Below, piece by piece: positions 48,844-57,647 of a stretch of DNA of 64,000 bases. The stretch's first letter is position 1. The number at the start of each line of letters is the position of its first letter. Where the stretch lies: positions 186,001-250,000 of the forward strand of contig RXIV01000005.1 of NCBI GenBank assembly GCA_003989085.1. The letters run 5' to 3'. This DNA comes from Candidatus Competibacteraceae bacterium (GTDB taxonomy: Bacteria > Pseudomonadota > Gammaproteobacteria > Competibacterales > Competibacteraceae). The position numbers and the translations under genes are program-made. Under the pieces are notes generated by a model. It ran no database searches and was not told the DNA's origin. It was given only the letters and a program-made list of their open reading frames with translations.

Positions 48844-50328
48844 ATGCGGAAGATAGAAATGACAATGGTTAGCATGAGAAATACTGCTGTGCCGCTCTTA
48901 TGCTTGCGCTTACCGCTAATGCGTCGTCTTGCTCTCTGGTTGAGTCTTTCTTTGTCTATGCTGTTTATGTCCGGCAATCATCTATATGCCAGCGATATTG
49001 GAGGCATTAAAGAGTTTTTTCCAAGCATACAGAGCAGCATTTATAGTTGGCAATATAGCAGTTCAATCTTGCGTGGGGTGAAACTCAGCGATGTTTACAC
49101 CTTTAATAATACAAAAACTACGTTTTTTGGGCCTGCCTATGCGAATGTTTGGACGAGTCCAGCTAACTTTCTGCAGTGTATGCCACCAACTGGCAGGAAG
49201 TTTTCTTATGCGCTTTGCTATTATTCTGGACCGAATGGCTCGACAGGAAATAATCCAGATAATCCTTCCTTGCCATGCAAGCTTTCTCCTGACGGTATAG
49301 TAGCCAATTGCACCTGTTACGAAATATCAACGGATGACGTATCTCCTAAGATACCCTACTATGTTGATATTCATGCTATTTCAAATCTGGGTATATATCA
49401 GGAAACCGTCGAAACATGCGGAAATGAAGGAGAAAAATGTGCTGCTACTGATAGGGATCCGCCGGTATGTGATGCAATTAATACTAACTTGCTGGTTCCC
49501 GGCGCTGACTTAATATCTGTCTTTTCACCGATTTATATACGCAATTATTTTAACCAAGGTGGAGGGAACTCGACGGATTGTCGTGATAAAGATGCCGGCG
49601 TCTATGCTGGCTGTATGACAGCGCCTTGCTACCGCACAGGGGAAAAGGATGCCCAAGGTCGTAACCTTGTGGAGTGCAAATGTCCTGTTTTTGATGGGCC
49701 TTACCAGATTGGTCAAGCGAAGCAAAGCTGCAATGCCAATGAATCTCCTCCCGGTATCACGGCTTTGAGTAGCGAACAGAGCGCTATTCGAGGCAACAAC
49801 GTATGGTCGGCAGCGTTTAATCCTGCGGGTAGTCCTATTGAAATTCCCGCCGGTGCGTGTGTGCCTGATCTGCCGGGAGACAAGGGTTGTGGTCTTTTTG
49901 ATCCTAGTAAGGACTACGGAAAAATTGTTGATCCTGCTGGGGCGCTTTGTACAAATGTTTGCACTGCTTATGGGGCAAGCAGTGTGAACAATAATGACAT
50001 TCAAGTGGGGTATAGTTGTGATGCAACGCTTTGCACAACATTGGGTATTGGGCAGGAAAGCAACCCTAACTTTCCGCCGCCCAGGAGCGATCAGGTCCAG
50101 TTATTGGGTAAGGCGTGCAGCGGTATCCAAGACATTAATGGAATGAAAGCGATCCTATTGGTCGAAGCGTTGGCAGAATGCAGTTGCTGCGCTAGTCAGG
50201 TATGTGGGTGCAATAATATCAACCAACCGACTAATCAAGCGATCTTGGGCCTGAATCAGCAACAGCGAGCTGTTAGCATTCAACCCCAGTGTGATATTAA
50301 CAACACGCTTTGCGGGAGTAATCCATAA
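48844..50328 (+). CDS. cysteine-rich secreted protein of unknown function
   Basis: 494-residue protein, unrecognised. The start is ATG 48844 with GGGGGA about seven bases upstream. The N-terminal region is long, with a hydrophobic core (LALWLSLSLSMLFMSG) and a likely signal-peptidase site near LYASD. The mature part has 28 cysteines by my count, an even number spread as C-x-C and CC pairs (NCTCYE, ECKCP, ECSCCASQVCGC). This suggests many disulfides in an extracellular or outer-surface protein. It is Asn/Ser/Gly-rich with no transmembrane helix after the signal. Codon use is much AT-richer than the flanking genes, consistent with recent acquisition. A strong terminator follows. Confidence 0.8.
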   Translation: MRKIEMTMVSMRNTAVPLLCLRLPLMRRLALWLSLSLSMLFMSGNHLYASDIGGIKEFFPSIQSSIYSWQYSSSILRGVKLSDVYTFNNTKTTFFGPAYANVWTSPANFLQCMPPTGRKFSYALCYYSGPNGSTGNNPDNPSLPCKLSPDGIVANCTCYEISTDDVSPKIPYYVDIHAISNLGIYQETVETCGNEGEKCAATDRDPPVCDAINTNLLVPGADLISVFSPIYIRNYFNQGGGNSTDCRDKDAGVYAGCMTAPCYRTGEKDAQGRNLVECKCPVFDGPYQIGQAKQSCNANESPPGITALSSEQSAIRGNNVWSAAFNPAGSPIEIPAGACVPDLPGDKGCGLFDPSKDYGKIVDPAGALCTNVCTAYGASSVNNNDIQVGYSCDATLCTTLGIGQESNPNFPPPRSDQVQLLGKACSGIQDINGMKAILLVEALAECSCCASQVCGCNNINQPTNQAILGLNQQQRAVSIQPQCDINNTLCGSNP

Positions 50329-50382
50329 CATGCGGATCAACAAATAAGAGTGCAACTGGATTAGGCGAGTGCAGTCCGACCG

Positions 50383-50411
50383 CCCGCGCCGCATTACTCA
50401 TGCGGCGCGGG
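50383..50411 (+). terminator. strong stem-loop after the cysteine-rich protein gene
   Basis: Perfect 12-bp GC-rich stem CCCGCGCCGCAT / ATGCGGCGCGGG around TACTC, about 55 nt after the stop codon. It is followed by a G/T-rich stretch (TAGTGTGTTTGG) rather than a clean T run. Probable transcription terminator of the cysteine-rich gene. Confidence 0.6.
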
Positions 50412-50587
50412 TAGTGTGTTTGGTCAAATCAGATATTCAGTGCGAGGGTTGTCCATGTTGTGAGCTTGAACTACGAGTCTGACGTATTCATCCGCTGGGG
50501 TTGCGCCAACTTGTTCAACCGCAAATCAACCCATAGCGCAAGGAAGTCAAATACACCGACTGCAAGCAATTATTGGTAACGGCGTGC

Positions 50588-51166
50588 TTAAGTGAATAAC
50601 CATCGCTGGATGAGATTCGTATAGCGGGGCATGACGACATAAACCATCAGAAAAATCACTGTTCCCGTAACGAAAAATGTTGTTAGGAAATGATTGTTAG
50701 GAACGCCTAGGTGACGCAGCACAGGTGCAACAATCAGTGGCGCCCCAAGCACTAACGGATAGATGGCGGACCACGTCACTAGGCACTGTTTCCAACGGAC
50801 TGGCACTTTTGCCTTGGCTCCCCCTGGAGTAAACCAGAAATCCAACCCGCTACTGATGAAAAAATCGTCACCAGTAACAAATAGCGGTTGAACCTTCTCG
50901 ATCAGACGGGCGCGAGCTGGCGACTCCATCCATTCCTGCAAATGCGCTCTAGTATCGAATCGGATAATGACTGTATAGGTCTCGGTCAGTCCGGGGATCG
51001 GACGGACGATATGCCAATCCAGATGACCAGGCGAGCCTTTGCAAAGCGGGGCAATCTCATTAAGCCAACTTTCGTAATCCGCAAGCCTTCCCTCACGCAC
51101 CCTATGCGTAATGACTGCTGTCGCGCCTTGGTCATCAGAATTCTTGGAAGCGGAATCTATAGTCAT
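50588..51166 (-). CDS. ABM-domain protein with C-terminal membrane helices
   Basis: 192-residue protein with two parts. Residues 1-105 form an antibiotic-biosynthesis-monooxygenase (dimeric alpha/beta barrel) domain: TAVITHRVREGRLADYESWLNE split over two segments, HLDWHIVRP, YTVIIRFDTRAHLQEWM. Residues 125-185 hold two hydrophobic helices (CLVTWSAIYPLVLGAPLIVA and FLTTFFVTGTVIFLMVYVV). This architecture is found in many proteobacterial ABM proteins of unknown role. ATG 51166 has AGGA seven bases upstream; a start at 51199 would add 11 residues. No linked enzyme suggests a substrate. Confidence 0.85.
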   Translation of the reverse strand: MTIDSASKNSDDQGATAVITHRVREGRLADYESWLNEIAPLCKGSPGHLDWHIVRPIPGLTETYTVIIRFDTRAHLQEWMESPARARLIEKVQPLFVTGDDFFISSGLDFWFTPGGAKAKVPVRWKQCLVTWSAIYPLVLGAPLIVAPVLRHLGVPNNHFLTTFFVTGTVIFLMVYVVMPRYTNLIQRWLFT

Positions 51167-51302
51167 CTTGGCGTCCTTAAAATGCTCAGTTAAGCGCATG
51201 ATCCAACTCTAATCCGTTACGATGCGCTTGCAGATATTGACGAAGTAGCATGGTGAAGCAGTTACCTTTCCTTCAGAAGGCGAAAAGGCGTATTTCATGC
51301 TA

Positions 51303-51884
51303 CTAGGGTTCAATCTTCGTCCCCAATAGGTGTAAAAATTTAGCAAGCCAATCGGGATGTGCAGGCCAAGCCGGTGCTGTGACTAACTTACCGTCTACAT
51401 ATGCTTGATCTACCGGAATATCAACATACCGACCACCAGCGAGGGTAACATCTGGCCCTACTGCCGGATAAGCAGAGCAGGCTTTGCCCGTAATCACTCC
51501 CGCCGCAGCCAATACTTGCGCGCCATGACAGATTGAGGCAATCGGTTTGTTAGCTTGCGAAAAGTGCTGCACCATCTTTAGCACGGCTTGATTCAAACGA
51601 ATGTATTCGGGAGCACGGCCGCCAGGAATGACTAGAGCATCATACTCTTCCACTTTGACCTCGGTAAAAGTCGCATTCAACGTGAAATTATGGCCGGGCT
51701 TTTCACTGTAAGTCTGGTCGCCCTCGAAGTCGTGAACCGCCGTGCGTACTTTCTCGCCGGTTTTTTTGTCGGGACAGACTGCATGAACGACATGTCCTAC
51801 CATCAGAAGGGCTTGAAAAGGCACCATAACTTCGTAGTCTTCAACATAGTCGCCAACCAGCATCAAAATCTTCTTTACACTCAT
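51303..51884 (-). CDS. DJ-1/PfpI family protein (glutamine amidotransferase-like)
   Basis: 193-residue cytoplasmic protein starting at ATG 51884 ([20 protein letters not shown]) with GGAG ten bases upstream. It has the DJ-1/PfpI nucleophile elbow [14 protein letters not shown] with the reactive Cys and a Glu in [23 protein letters not shown] and the C-terminal [18 protein letters not shown] are typical. Members act as glyoxalase III/deglycase-like or chaperone enzymes under carbonyl or oxidative stress; the exact activity is not determinable. It follows the gene at 51952-52599 by 67 bp on the same strand and may be co-transcribed. Confidence 0.9.
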   Translation of the reverse strand: MSVKKILMLVGDYVEDYEVMVPFQALLMVGHVVHAVCPDKKTGEKVRTAVHDFEGDQTYSEKPGHNFTLNATFTEVKVEEYDALVIPGGRAPEYIRLNQAVLKMVQHFSQANKPIASICHGAQVLAAAGVITGKACSAYPAVGPDVTLAGGRYVDIPVDQAYVDGKLVTAPAWPAHPDWLAKFLHLLGTKIEP

Positions 51885-51951
51885 CAGGACGTACTCCAGT
51901 GGGTCTTGCGTTTTACAGCTAAAGGTCGGGGAATTGATCTCACTACCCCGG

Positions 51952-52599
51952 TTAAAAAGGTTTAATCCAGGTTTTAGAAAGTTGAACCGTAAAATCAACC
52001 GGAAGCATACTGGCGCCCACCCCCAGTGCGAAGCTAATCCCGATAAGTGCAGCTGGACTAGTTGAAAAGATTAGATAAGCACCGCCAGTGATCACTTTTC
52101 CGCCAACATCAACGCCAACTACCAGTGATGTCCCCGCTAGACAAGCCGGCGCTGAACCAAAGTAATAGGTTGCTTGGCCTACAATGGAAACGCCTACATT
52201 AGTAACGCTGACTACTGAAATGGAGCCAAATAAGCCGATTTCGCCGGTGGGTGGTTTATTCCAGAAGTAGAGGCCGCCACTTGCTGCGCCTCCACCACCC
52301 GCCGCTGCTGAAACGGAAGGGCCTAGAGCTACTGTCCAGTCCCGGTGTGGGCGCACAGGCGCTTTTCGAATGCTCCCGATAAAGGTCAGTGGAACATGCG
52401 GATTGTGCGAGAAACGGAGGCATTCCTTGAGAATGGGCGTACCGGTCATCCCCAGCCCACAGTAAGCGCCCAGCACCGTTTCCAATGCCGTTTCGGAACC
52501 GAAGGTAGGGTGCTGATAGGGTGAAAGAGTGGCGGGACGCCCGATTTGCAGTGGGTCGATGTCCGCTACTGCGGACAGATCAATCAGGACACGGTCCAT
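51952..52599 (-). CDS. hypothetical protein, glycine-rich beta-type C-terminus (215 aa)
   Basis: Not recognised. ATG 52599 has GGAG eight bases upstream. The first 80 residues are polar, with Cys in [10 protein letters not shown] and [11 protein letters not shown] Gly/Ala/Ser-rich turn ([16 protein letters not shown]) then leads into an alternating hydrophobic beta-strand region ([40 protein letters not shown], cited as two segments). No signal peptide is seen. The pattern suggests a beta-sandwich or barrel. It is upstream of the DJ-1/PfpI gene on the same strand. Coding status is likely from the ribosome-binding site and composition. Confidence 0.6.
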   Translation of the reverse strand: MDRVLIDLSAVADIDPLQIGRPATLSPYQHPTFGSETALETVLGAYCGLGMTGTPILKECLRFSHNPHVPLTFIGSIRKAPVRPHRDWTVALGPSVSAAAGGGGAASGGLYFWNKPPTGEIGLFGSISVVSVTNVGVSIVGQATYYFGSAPACLAGTSLVVGVDVGGKVITGGAYLIFSTSPAALIGISFALGVGASMLPVDFTVQLSKTWIKPF

Positions 52600-52872
52600 A
52601 AACTATGCTCCACAAGGGTTGAGATATTGGAACAGGCGCATTTTTTCAGAGGCGCGGCCGCCAAAGCGTAGCGACACATAATAAGAGCAGAATAGTCGGA
52701 TATGGTGGCGGTTTCCATGCACTGCCCCGCCCTCAATTCGTACGGAGTTGCCTCAACTGCCGATCAAAACCAGCTGAGGTTATTCGTACCTGGCCAAGGC
52801 TCCGCCTTTCTTTCCCTTCATCGACCACATCATTGGGACGCCGCAGCACACGATCCACATCCCCAAGGTAAA
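52600..52872. other. intergenic region with no supported gene
   Basis: Promoter region for the minus-strand gene ending at 52599, then about 200 bp with only short frames that lack ribosome-binding sites or recognisable motifs. A 65-codon plus-strand frame here is Gln/His/Pro-rich and looks non-coding. Confidence 0.35.
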
Positions 52873-53046
52873 TCACTGAACCGCCTCAGCAACGGTTAAC
52901 GCAGCCGCAGGTTCCAAATCTGGTAACCAGCGGGCAAAGGGGGTGAGGTCGCGACCTGCCGGAACGCGCCACTGCCGGCGTTCCGCATATCGATACGCAC
53001 CTAAGCGCTTAACTTCATCATCTTTTGTGCGGAACTGAACCCGCAG
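52873..53046 (-). pseudogene. DUF5710-like C-terminal fragment
   Basis: Minus-strand frame whose translation contains LRVQFRTKDDEVKRLGAYRY followed by RRQWRVPAGRDLTPFARWLP. This matches the short DUF5710 domain as I know it (V-P-F-x-x-K-D-E-A-K-x-L-G-A-x-W-D ... W-Y-V-P-A-G-x-D-L-x-P-F), which usually caps DNA-processing or mobile-element proteins. The open frame extends to 53199, but that upstream part resembles nothing and overlaps the cas1 promoter region, so I treat this as the remnant of a larger gene. The first conserved aromatic is a Tyr instead of the usual Trp. Confidence 0.6.
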
Positions 53047-53150
53047 AGAGGTTGGAGGTATACGGTTATTGAACCGTTCCGGTGAATCATTGGGTAAGTG
53101 TGCTGATGCAGTCCGAAATGTAAAAATTATGAGATACACTGTTTTTGGTA

Positions 53151-53247
53151 TGGAACAATGACAAGACTGGCAGTCGCGTGAAGCCAGATTAAAGGACAAA
53201 TGTTTTATATTGAAACATCATGAAACCGGATTGTTCCAAAATGGAAC
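53151..53247 (+). promoter_or_regulatory. putative cas1 operator and promoter region
   Basis: TGGAACAAT (53151-53159) reappears inverted as ATTGTTCCA (53230-53238). The second copy is part of the perfect 15-bp palindrome GTTCCAAAATGGAAC (53233-53247). A -10-like TATATT lies at 53206-53211 between them, without a good -35. The arrangement of a half-site plus a full palindrome around a promoter looks like a repressor/activator site for cas1-cas2-3. Confidence 0.45.
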
Positions 53248-53285
53248 TGATTATCAGACCCAACAGGAGCCGGATACTGTACCTC

Positions 53286-54263
53286 ATGGATAATTTTTCT
53301 CCTTCAGATCTGAAAACCATCCTGCATTCCAAGCGGGCCAACCTCTATTACCTTGAGCATTGTCGTGTACTGGTTAACGGCGGGCGTGTGGAGTACGTCA
53401 CCGATGAGGGGAAACGCTCTTTTTACTGGAATATTCCCATCGCCAACACCACGTCTTTGCTACTAGGTACCGGTACTTCCATCACCCAAGCGGCGATACG
53501 CGAATTGGCAAAGGCTGGTGTGATGGTCGGGTTCTGCGGTGGCGGCGGTACACCGCTTTACAGTGTGAACGAGATGAATGTTGAAGTCGCCTGGTTCGCC
53601 CCGCAGAGCGAATATCGCCCGACAGAATACCTGCAAAGCTGGGTGCGCTTCTGGTTCGATGACGGCCTGCGCCTAGAAGCCGCCAAGGCATTCCAACGCG
53701 CCCGTTTGGAGCGCATCGCTGAGCATTGGTGCGACAACCGACTGCTGGCCGACAATGGCTTTCAGGTTCCTCGCGAATCTTTGCTGTTTGCCTTGGAAGG
53801 ATCGCGACGTCTGCTCGATGCGGTCGAGGATGGCATGGCCCTACTGGCGGAAGAAGCGCGCCTCACCAAGAAACTATTCAAGTTTGCCGTCAATGCGGTG
53901 GACTACGGTAATTTCGTCCGCGCCAAGAACGGCGGCGGCGCCGATCCGGCCAATCGTTTTCTGGATCATGGCAACTATTTGGCCTACGGGTTGGGCGCTA
54001 CGGCCACCTGGGTGCTCGGCCTGCCGCACGGACTCGCCGTCTTGCACGGCAAGACCCGCCGGGGTGGCTTGGTGTTCGACGTGGCGGATTTGATCAAGGA
54101 TGCGGTGATCCTTCCTCAAGCTTTCATTTCCGCCATGCGGGGCGATGACGAGCAAACCTTCCGCCACGCCTGCATCGAGAGCTTGTCCCGTACCGAATCG
54201 CTGGATTTCATGATCGACACTGTGAAGGCGGTCGCGTCCGAGATGGGGAATCGCGCACGATGA
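53286..54263 (+). CDS. cas1: CRISPR integrase Cas1, type I-F
   Basis: 325-residue metal-dependent integrase for spacer acquisition. The N-terminus FSPSDLKTILHSKRANLYYL matches I-F Cas1 proteins, so ATG 53286 is chosen; the frame stays open upstream to ATG 53220, which would add 22 residues (AGGAG lies ~20 bases before 53286, too far to decide). Family motifs include WNIPIANTTSLLLGTG, GVMVGFCGGGGTPL, QSEYRPTEYLQSW and the metal-site HGLAVLHGKTRRGGLVFDVADL region (read as two segments). The stop overlaps the cas2-3 start by four bases, so adaptation genes are coupled. Confidence 0.96.
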   Translation: MDNFSPSDLKTILHSKRANLYYLEHCRVLVNGGRVEYVTDEGKRSFYWNIPIANTTSLLLGTGTSITQAAIRELAKAGVMVGFCGGGGTPLYSVNEMNVEVAWFAPQSEYRPTEYLQSWVRFWFDDGLRLEAAKAFQRARLERIAEHWCDNRLLADNGFQVPRESLLFALEGSRRLLDAVEDGMALLAEEARLTKKLFKFAVNAVDYGNFVRAKNGGGADPANRFLDHGNYLAYGLGATATWVLGLPHGLAVLHGKTRRGGLVFDVADLIKDAVILPQAFISAMRGDDEQTFRHACIESLSRTESLDFMIDTVKAVASEMGNRAR

Positions 54264-57200
54264 ACGTGCTGCTGATCTCCCAGTGCAGCAAGAACGCCCT
54301 TACCGAAACTCGCCGCATTCTCGACCAGTTCGCCGAACGGCGCGGCGACCGGACTTGGCAGACCGCCATCACCCAGCAGGGGTTGGGGACTTTGCACCGT
54401 TTGCTTCGGCAAACCGCCCGCAAAAATACCGCCGTCGCCTGTCATTGGATTCGTAGTAAGGATCATAGCGAATTGTTATGGATCGTGGGCGATGCCCGAC
54501 AGTTCAATGCGCAGGGTGCAACGCCGACCAACTTAACCGAACGCGATGTGCTGCGGGCGGACGATGAGAACGATTGGCGCACCGCTGAAGACATTCGCCT
54601 TCTCGCTCGTCTTGCTGCGCTGTTCCATGACTTCGGCAAAGCGAATAACGCTTTTCAGAAGAAACTCACCAGCAAAACACCGATAGCGGATGCCTACCGG
54701 CATGAATGGGTGTCGCTGCGCGTGTTTGAAGCCTTTGTTGGGCAGAGCAGCGATCAGGATTGGCTGAACCGATTGACCCAATTAGCGGATGATGCGGGCG
54801 CGGCGTGTCTGGAAAAGCTCAAGTCGCTCAGCGATGGCGTGGGCAACCGGAGAATTGACAGCCCCTTCAAAAAGCTACCCCCACTGGCGCAAGTGGTGGG
54901 CTGGCTGATTGTCAGTCATCACCGCGTGCCGACGCCGCTACCAGGTGCCCAACTGAACCAGGGTCTGCTGAAGAAACTACAGGAGCAGATTGCACACGAT
55001 TGGTGCGGCAGCCGTCCCGATGAAGCCAGCGCCCTTGCCTGCTGGCAATTCAAAAATGGCCTGCCATTCAATAGCCAACATTGGCGGAAACATACCGCCA
55101 AGGTAGCGCAAGCCATTCTGCAACGCCCGCGCCTAGTTGGCGACGGTGAAACGGCCAAGCTGCTGGACAGCCCGTTCATTCTGCATATTTCACGCATGAC
55201 CTTGATGCTGGCCGACCATCACTATTCGGCGCAGCCCAGCCATGCCATGTACGGCGATAAACCCGGCAAAAAAGGCACGGTGCTGTACGCGAATACGCAT
55301 ATCAAGGACGGTAAGCGGGTGCTCAAGCAGCGGTTGGACGAACACTTGATCGGGGTAGAAGTCAGCGCCAGCCGCATTATGCGGACGTTGCCGCGCTTGG
55401 CCGGAGCCTTGCCGCGCATTGCCCGACATAAAGGCTTTCGCGAACGGAGCAAAGGGTTTTTTCGTTGGCAGAACCAGGCGTTCGATCTGGCCGAGAGTTT
55501 GCGGGCGCGATCCAGCCGCCAAGGCTTTTTCGGCGTCAATATGGCGTCCACGGGTTGCGGCAAGACGTTAGCCAATGGGCGCATTCTCTACGCGCTGGCC
55601 GATCCGCAACTCGGGGCGCGCTTCACCGTGGCGTTGGGCTTGCGCACGCTGACCTTACAAACCGGCGACGCCTATCGCCGACGTTTGCATCTCGGCCAGG
55701 AAGATTTGGCGGTGTTGGTGGGCGGTGTGGCGACTCGCGCCTTGCATGAGTACCCGCTCGGCAAACAGGAGCAGGAGCATCTGGAAAACGGCTCCGAATC
55801 CAGCGCGGATCTGTTGCCCGATCACAACCATGTTCATTACGAAGGCAGCCTGGAAAGCGGGCCGCTGAAAGAATGGTTAGGCAAGAACAGCGATGCCTTG
55901 CGCCTGCTGGATGCCCCCGTACTGGCTTGCACGATTGATCATCTGATGCCGGCGACCGAAGGCGTCCGTGGCGGCCATCAAATCGCGCCCATGTTGCGGC
56001 TGATGACCTCTGATTTGATTCTGGACGAGCCGGATGATTTTGGCATTGAAGACTTGCCCGCGTTGACTCGGCTGGTGCATTGGGCTGGCCTATTGGGGAG
56101 CCGCGTCCTGCTGTCGTCGGCCACGTTGCCGCCCGCGCTGGTGCAAGGCTTGTTTTTAGCGTATCTGGCCGGGCGGGCGGAGTACCAGTGTCATCGGGGC
56201 AGGCCGGGCGAGCCTTTAGCGGTGTGCTGCGCCTGGTTCGATGAGTTTGCCGTGCAATCCAGTGAGCACCATGAAGGCGCTGCCTATCTTGTCGCCCATC
56301 GCCAATTTGTTGACCGGCGATTGACGCAACTGGCTAAGGCTGAAATACGCCGCCGGGCGCTGATCGTCGCGTTGCCGATTGCGACCAAACAACCGCGTGA
56401 AGTCATTTGTACCGAATTGGCTGGGTCGCTGCGCCAGCATGTGCATTCTTTACATCGCCAGCACCACAGCATTGATCTGAAAACCGGCAAACACGCCAGT
56501 TTCGGGCTGATCCGCATGGCGAATATCGATCCGTTGTTCGATGTAGCGCGAGAGCTATTTCGGCAAGGCGCAGAAGAAGGCTGCCGCATCCATCTGTGCG
56601 TGTACCACTCGCGTCATCCCCTGTTGGTGCGGGCGGCTATCGAGCGGACTTTGGACGCCGTGCTCCAGCGCGGCAAGCCCGATGAGGTGTTCAAGCTCGA
56701 CAGTGTGCGCCAGCGGTTGGAAGCCACACCCGAGCAAGAACATATCTTTGTCGTGCTGGCGACTGCCGTGGCCGAAGTGGGGCGTGATCACGACTATGAC
56801 TGGGCGATTGTCGAGCCGTCGTCCATGCGCTCGATTATTCAACTGGCGGGGCGGGTTCGTCGTCATCGCGCCGGGATATGCCAAGCAGATCAACCGAATT
56901 TGTACCTGCTCAATACCAATGTGGTTCATCTGGTTGAGGGCGGTAGCAAGCCGGCTTTTCTGCGTCCGGGGTTTGAGGACAAGAGTTTTCTGCTGGCCAG
57001 CCACCGCTTGCCTGAAATTCTCACCCCTGAACAGTGGCAAATCATCAATGCCGCTGCCCGCATCAAGGAACGTGATCCGCTGTTGCCGAAGAACAACCTG
57101 GCTGATCTGGAACACGACCGCCTGAGAGACTTGATGCTCGGCGCGGACACTGGACAAGTGCAGGTGGATGATCCCGTTCATCGCTGGTGGACCACTCGCG

Positions 57201-57568
57201 CTTATTTGAGCGGCCACCTTCAGCGCCGCAAACCGTTTCGTCAGGATTCACAAGGGCGGTCGCACTATGCCTTGCTGCCCGAAGACGATGAAGCGATCAA
57301 CTTCTATTACTTGCCTGAAAAAAGTGAACCACAGGCGTCGCGCCATCTTTGGCGGGAAATGCAGGACAGTGATGTGCCGCATGGGCCACGGATCGAGGCA
57401 TGGGCCGCGCCGCGCTATCTGGATGCGTTGCAAGAATTGGCTGACGCCAAAGGGATGGATCTGCGGGATTGCGCGTTGAAATACGGGACGCTGGATTTGC
57501 CTGGTTGGGAGCCGAAACAAATTTGGCGTTACCACTGGGCTTTAGGATTCAGTCGGTATCGCGGGTAG
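54260..57568 (+). CDS. cas3: Cas2-Cas3 fusion helicase-nuclease, type I-F
   Basis: 1102-residue fusion unique to type I-F, acting in both adaptation and target destruction. Residues 1-~95 are a Cas2 domain (MNVLLISQCSKNALTETRRI). The HD nuclease has LFHDFGKANNAFQ with His123-Asp124. The SF2 helicase has Walker A STGCGKT with Lys435 and a DExD-type box ILDEPDDF with Asp589-Glu590. Motif III-like LLSSATLP and a late QLAGRVRRH arginine-finger motif are intact. The C-terminal accessory domain ends at 57568. Nothing suggests inactivation. A 465-bp regulatory gap separates it from csy1. Confidence 0.97.
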   Translation: MNVLLISQCSKNALTETRRILDQFAERRGDRTWQTAITQQGLGTLHRLLRQTARKNTAVACHWIRSKDHSELLWIVGDARQFNAQGATPTNLTERDVLRADDENDWRTAEDIRLLARLAALFHDFGKANNAFQKKLTSKTPIADAYRHEWVSLRVFEAFVGQSSDQDWLNRLTQLADDAGAACLEKLKSLSDGVGNRRIDSPFKKLPPLAQVVGWLIVSHHRVPTPLPGAQLNQGLLKKLQEQIAHDWCGSRPDEASALACWQFKNGLPFNSQHWRKHTAKVAQAILQRPRLVGDGETAKLLDSPFILHISRMTLMLADHHYSAQPSHAMYGDKPGKKGTVLYANTHIKDGKRVLKQRLDEHLIGVEVSASRIMRTLPRLAGALPRIARHKGFRERSKGFFRWQNQAFDLAESLRARSSRQGFFGVNMASTGCGKTLANGRILYALADPQLGARFTVALGLRTLTLQTGDAYRRRLHLGQEDLAVLVGGVATRALHEYPLGKQEQEHLENGSESSADLLPDHNHVHYEGSLESGPLKEWLGKNSDALRLLDAPVLACTIDHLMPATEGVRGGHQIAPMLRLMTSDLILDEPDDFGIEDLPALTRLVHWAGLLGSRVLLSSATLPPALVQGLFLAYLAGRAEYQCHRGRPGEPLAVCCAWFDEFAVQSSEHHEGAAYLVAHRQFVDRRLTQLAKAEIRRRALIVALPIATKQPREVICTELAGSLRQHVHSLHRQHHSIDLKTGKHASFGLIRMANIDPLFDVARELFRQGAEEGCRIHLCVYHSRHPLLVRAAIERTLDAVLQRGKPDEVFKLDSVRQRLEATPEQEHIFVVLATAVAEVGRDHDYDWAIVEPSSMRSIIQLAGRVRRHRAGICQADQPNLYLLNTNVVHLVEGGSKPAFLRPGFEDKSFLLASHRLPEILTPEQWQIINAAARIKERDPLLPKNNLADLEHDRLRDLMLGADTGQVQVDDPVHRWWTTRAYLSGHLQRRKPFRQDSQGRSHYALLPEDDEAINFYYLPEKSEPQASRHLWREMQDSDVPHGPRIEAWAAPRYLDALQELADAKGMDLRDCALKYGTLDLPGWEPKQIWRYHWALGFSRYRG

Positions 57569-57576
57569 GAAAGATG

Positions 57577-57595
57577 CCGGGACGAAGTGTCCCGG
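57577..57595 (-). terminator. terminator-like hairpin for the minus-strand mini-array RNA
   Basis: Perfect 7-bp stem CCGGGAC / GTCCCGG with loop GAAGT, just after the cas2-3 stop. On the minus strand it comes directly after the second pseudo-repeat and is followed by CATCTTTCC, so it fits as the end of a short minus-strand RNA. On the plus strand it is followed by TTGGGG and is a poor terminator for cas2-3. Confidence 0.55.
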
Positions 57596-57623
57596 TTGGG
57601 GCGCTGCCTATCCGGCAGTGAGT
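57596..57623 (-). repeat. degenerate CRISPR repeat 2 (hairpin only)
   Basis: 20 of 28 positions match the array repeat, with a perfect central block ACTGCCGGATAGGCAGC; the 3' handle is replaced by GCCCCAA. It would form the 3' hairpin of the mature guide RNA but could not serve as the 5' handle of another. It starts 24 nt after pseudo-repeat 1 instead of the 32 nt seen in the array. Confidence 0.85.
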
Positions 57624-57647
57624 TTAGCTGCATGCTACCAGTTGCTA

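Noticed and set aside
52702-52899. 65-codon plus-strand frame before the DUF5710 fragment
   Set aside because: No ribosome-binding site, no motif, and His/Pro/Gln composition suggest non-coding DNA.
53220-53285. 22-residue N-terminal extension of Cas1 from ATG 53220
   Set aside because: Family N-terminus begins at the Met of 53286 and the extension crosses the palindromic operator; the true start is still not proven.
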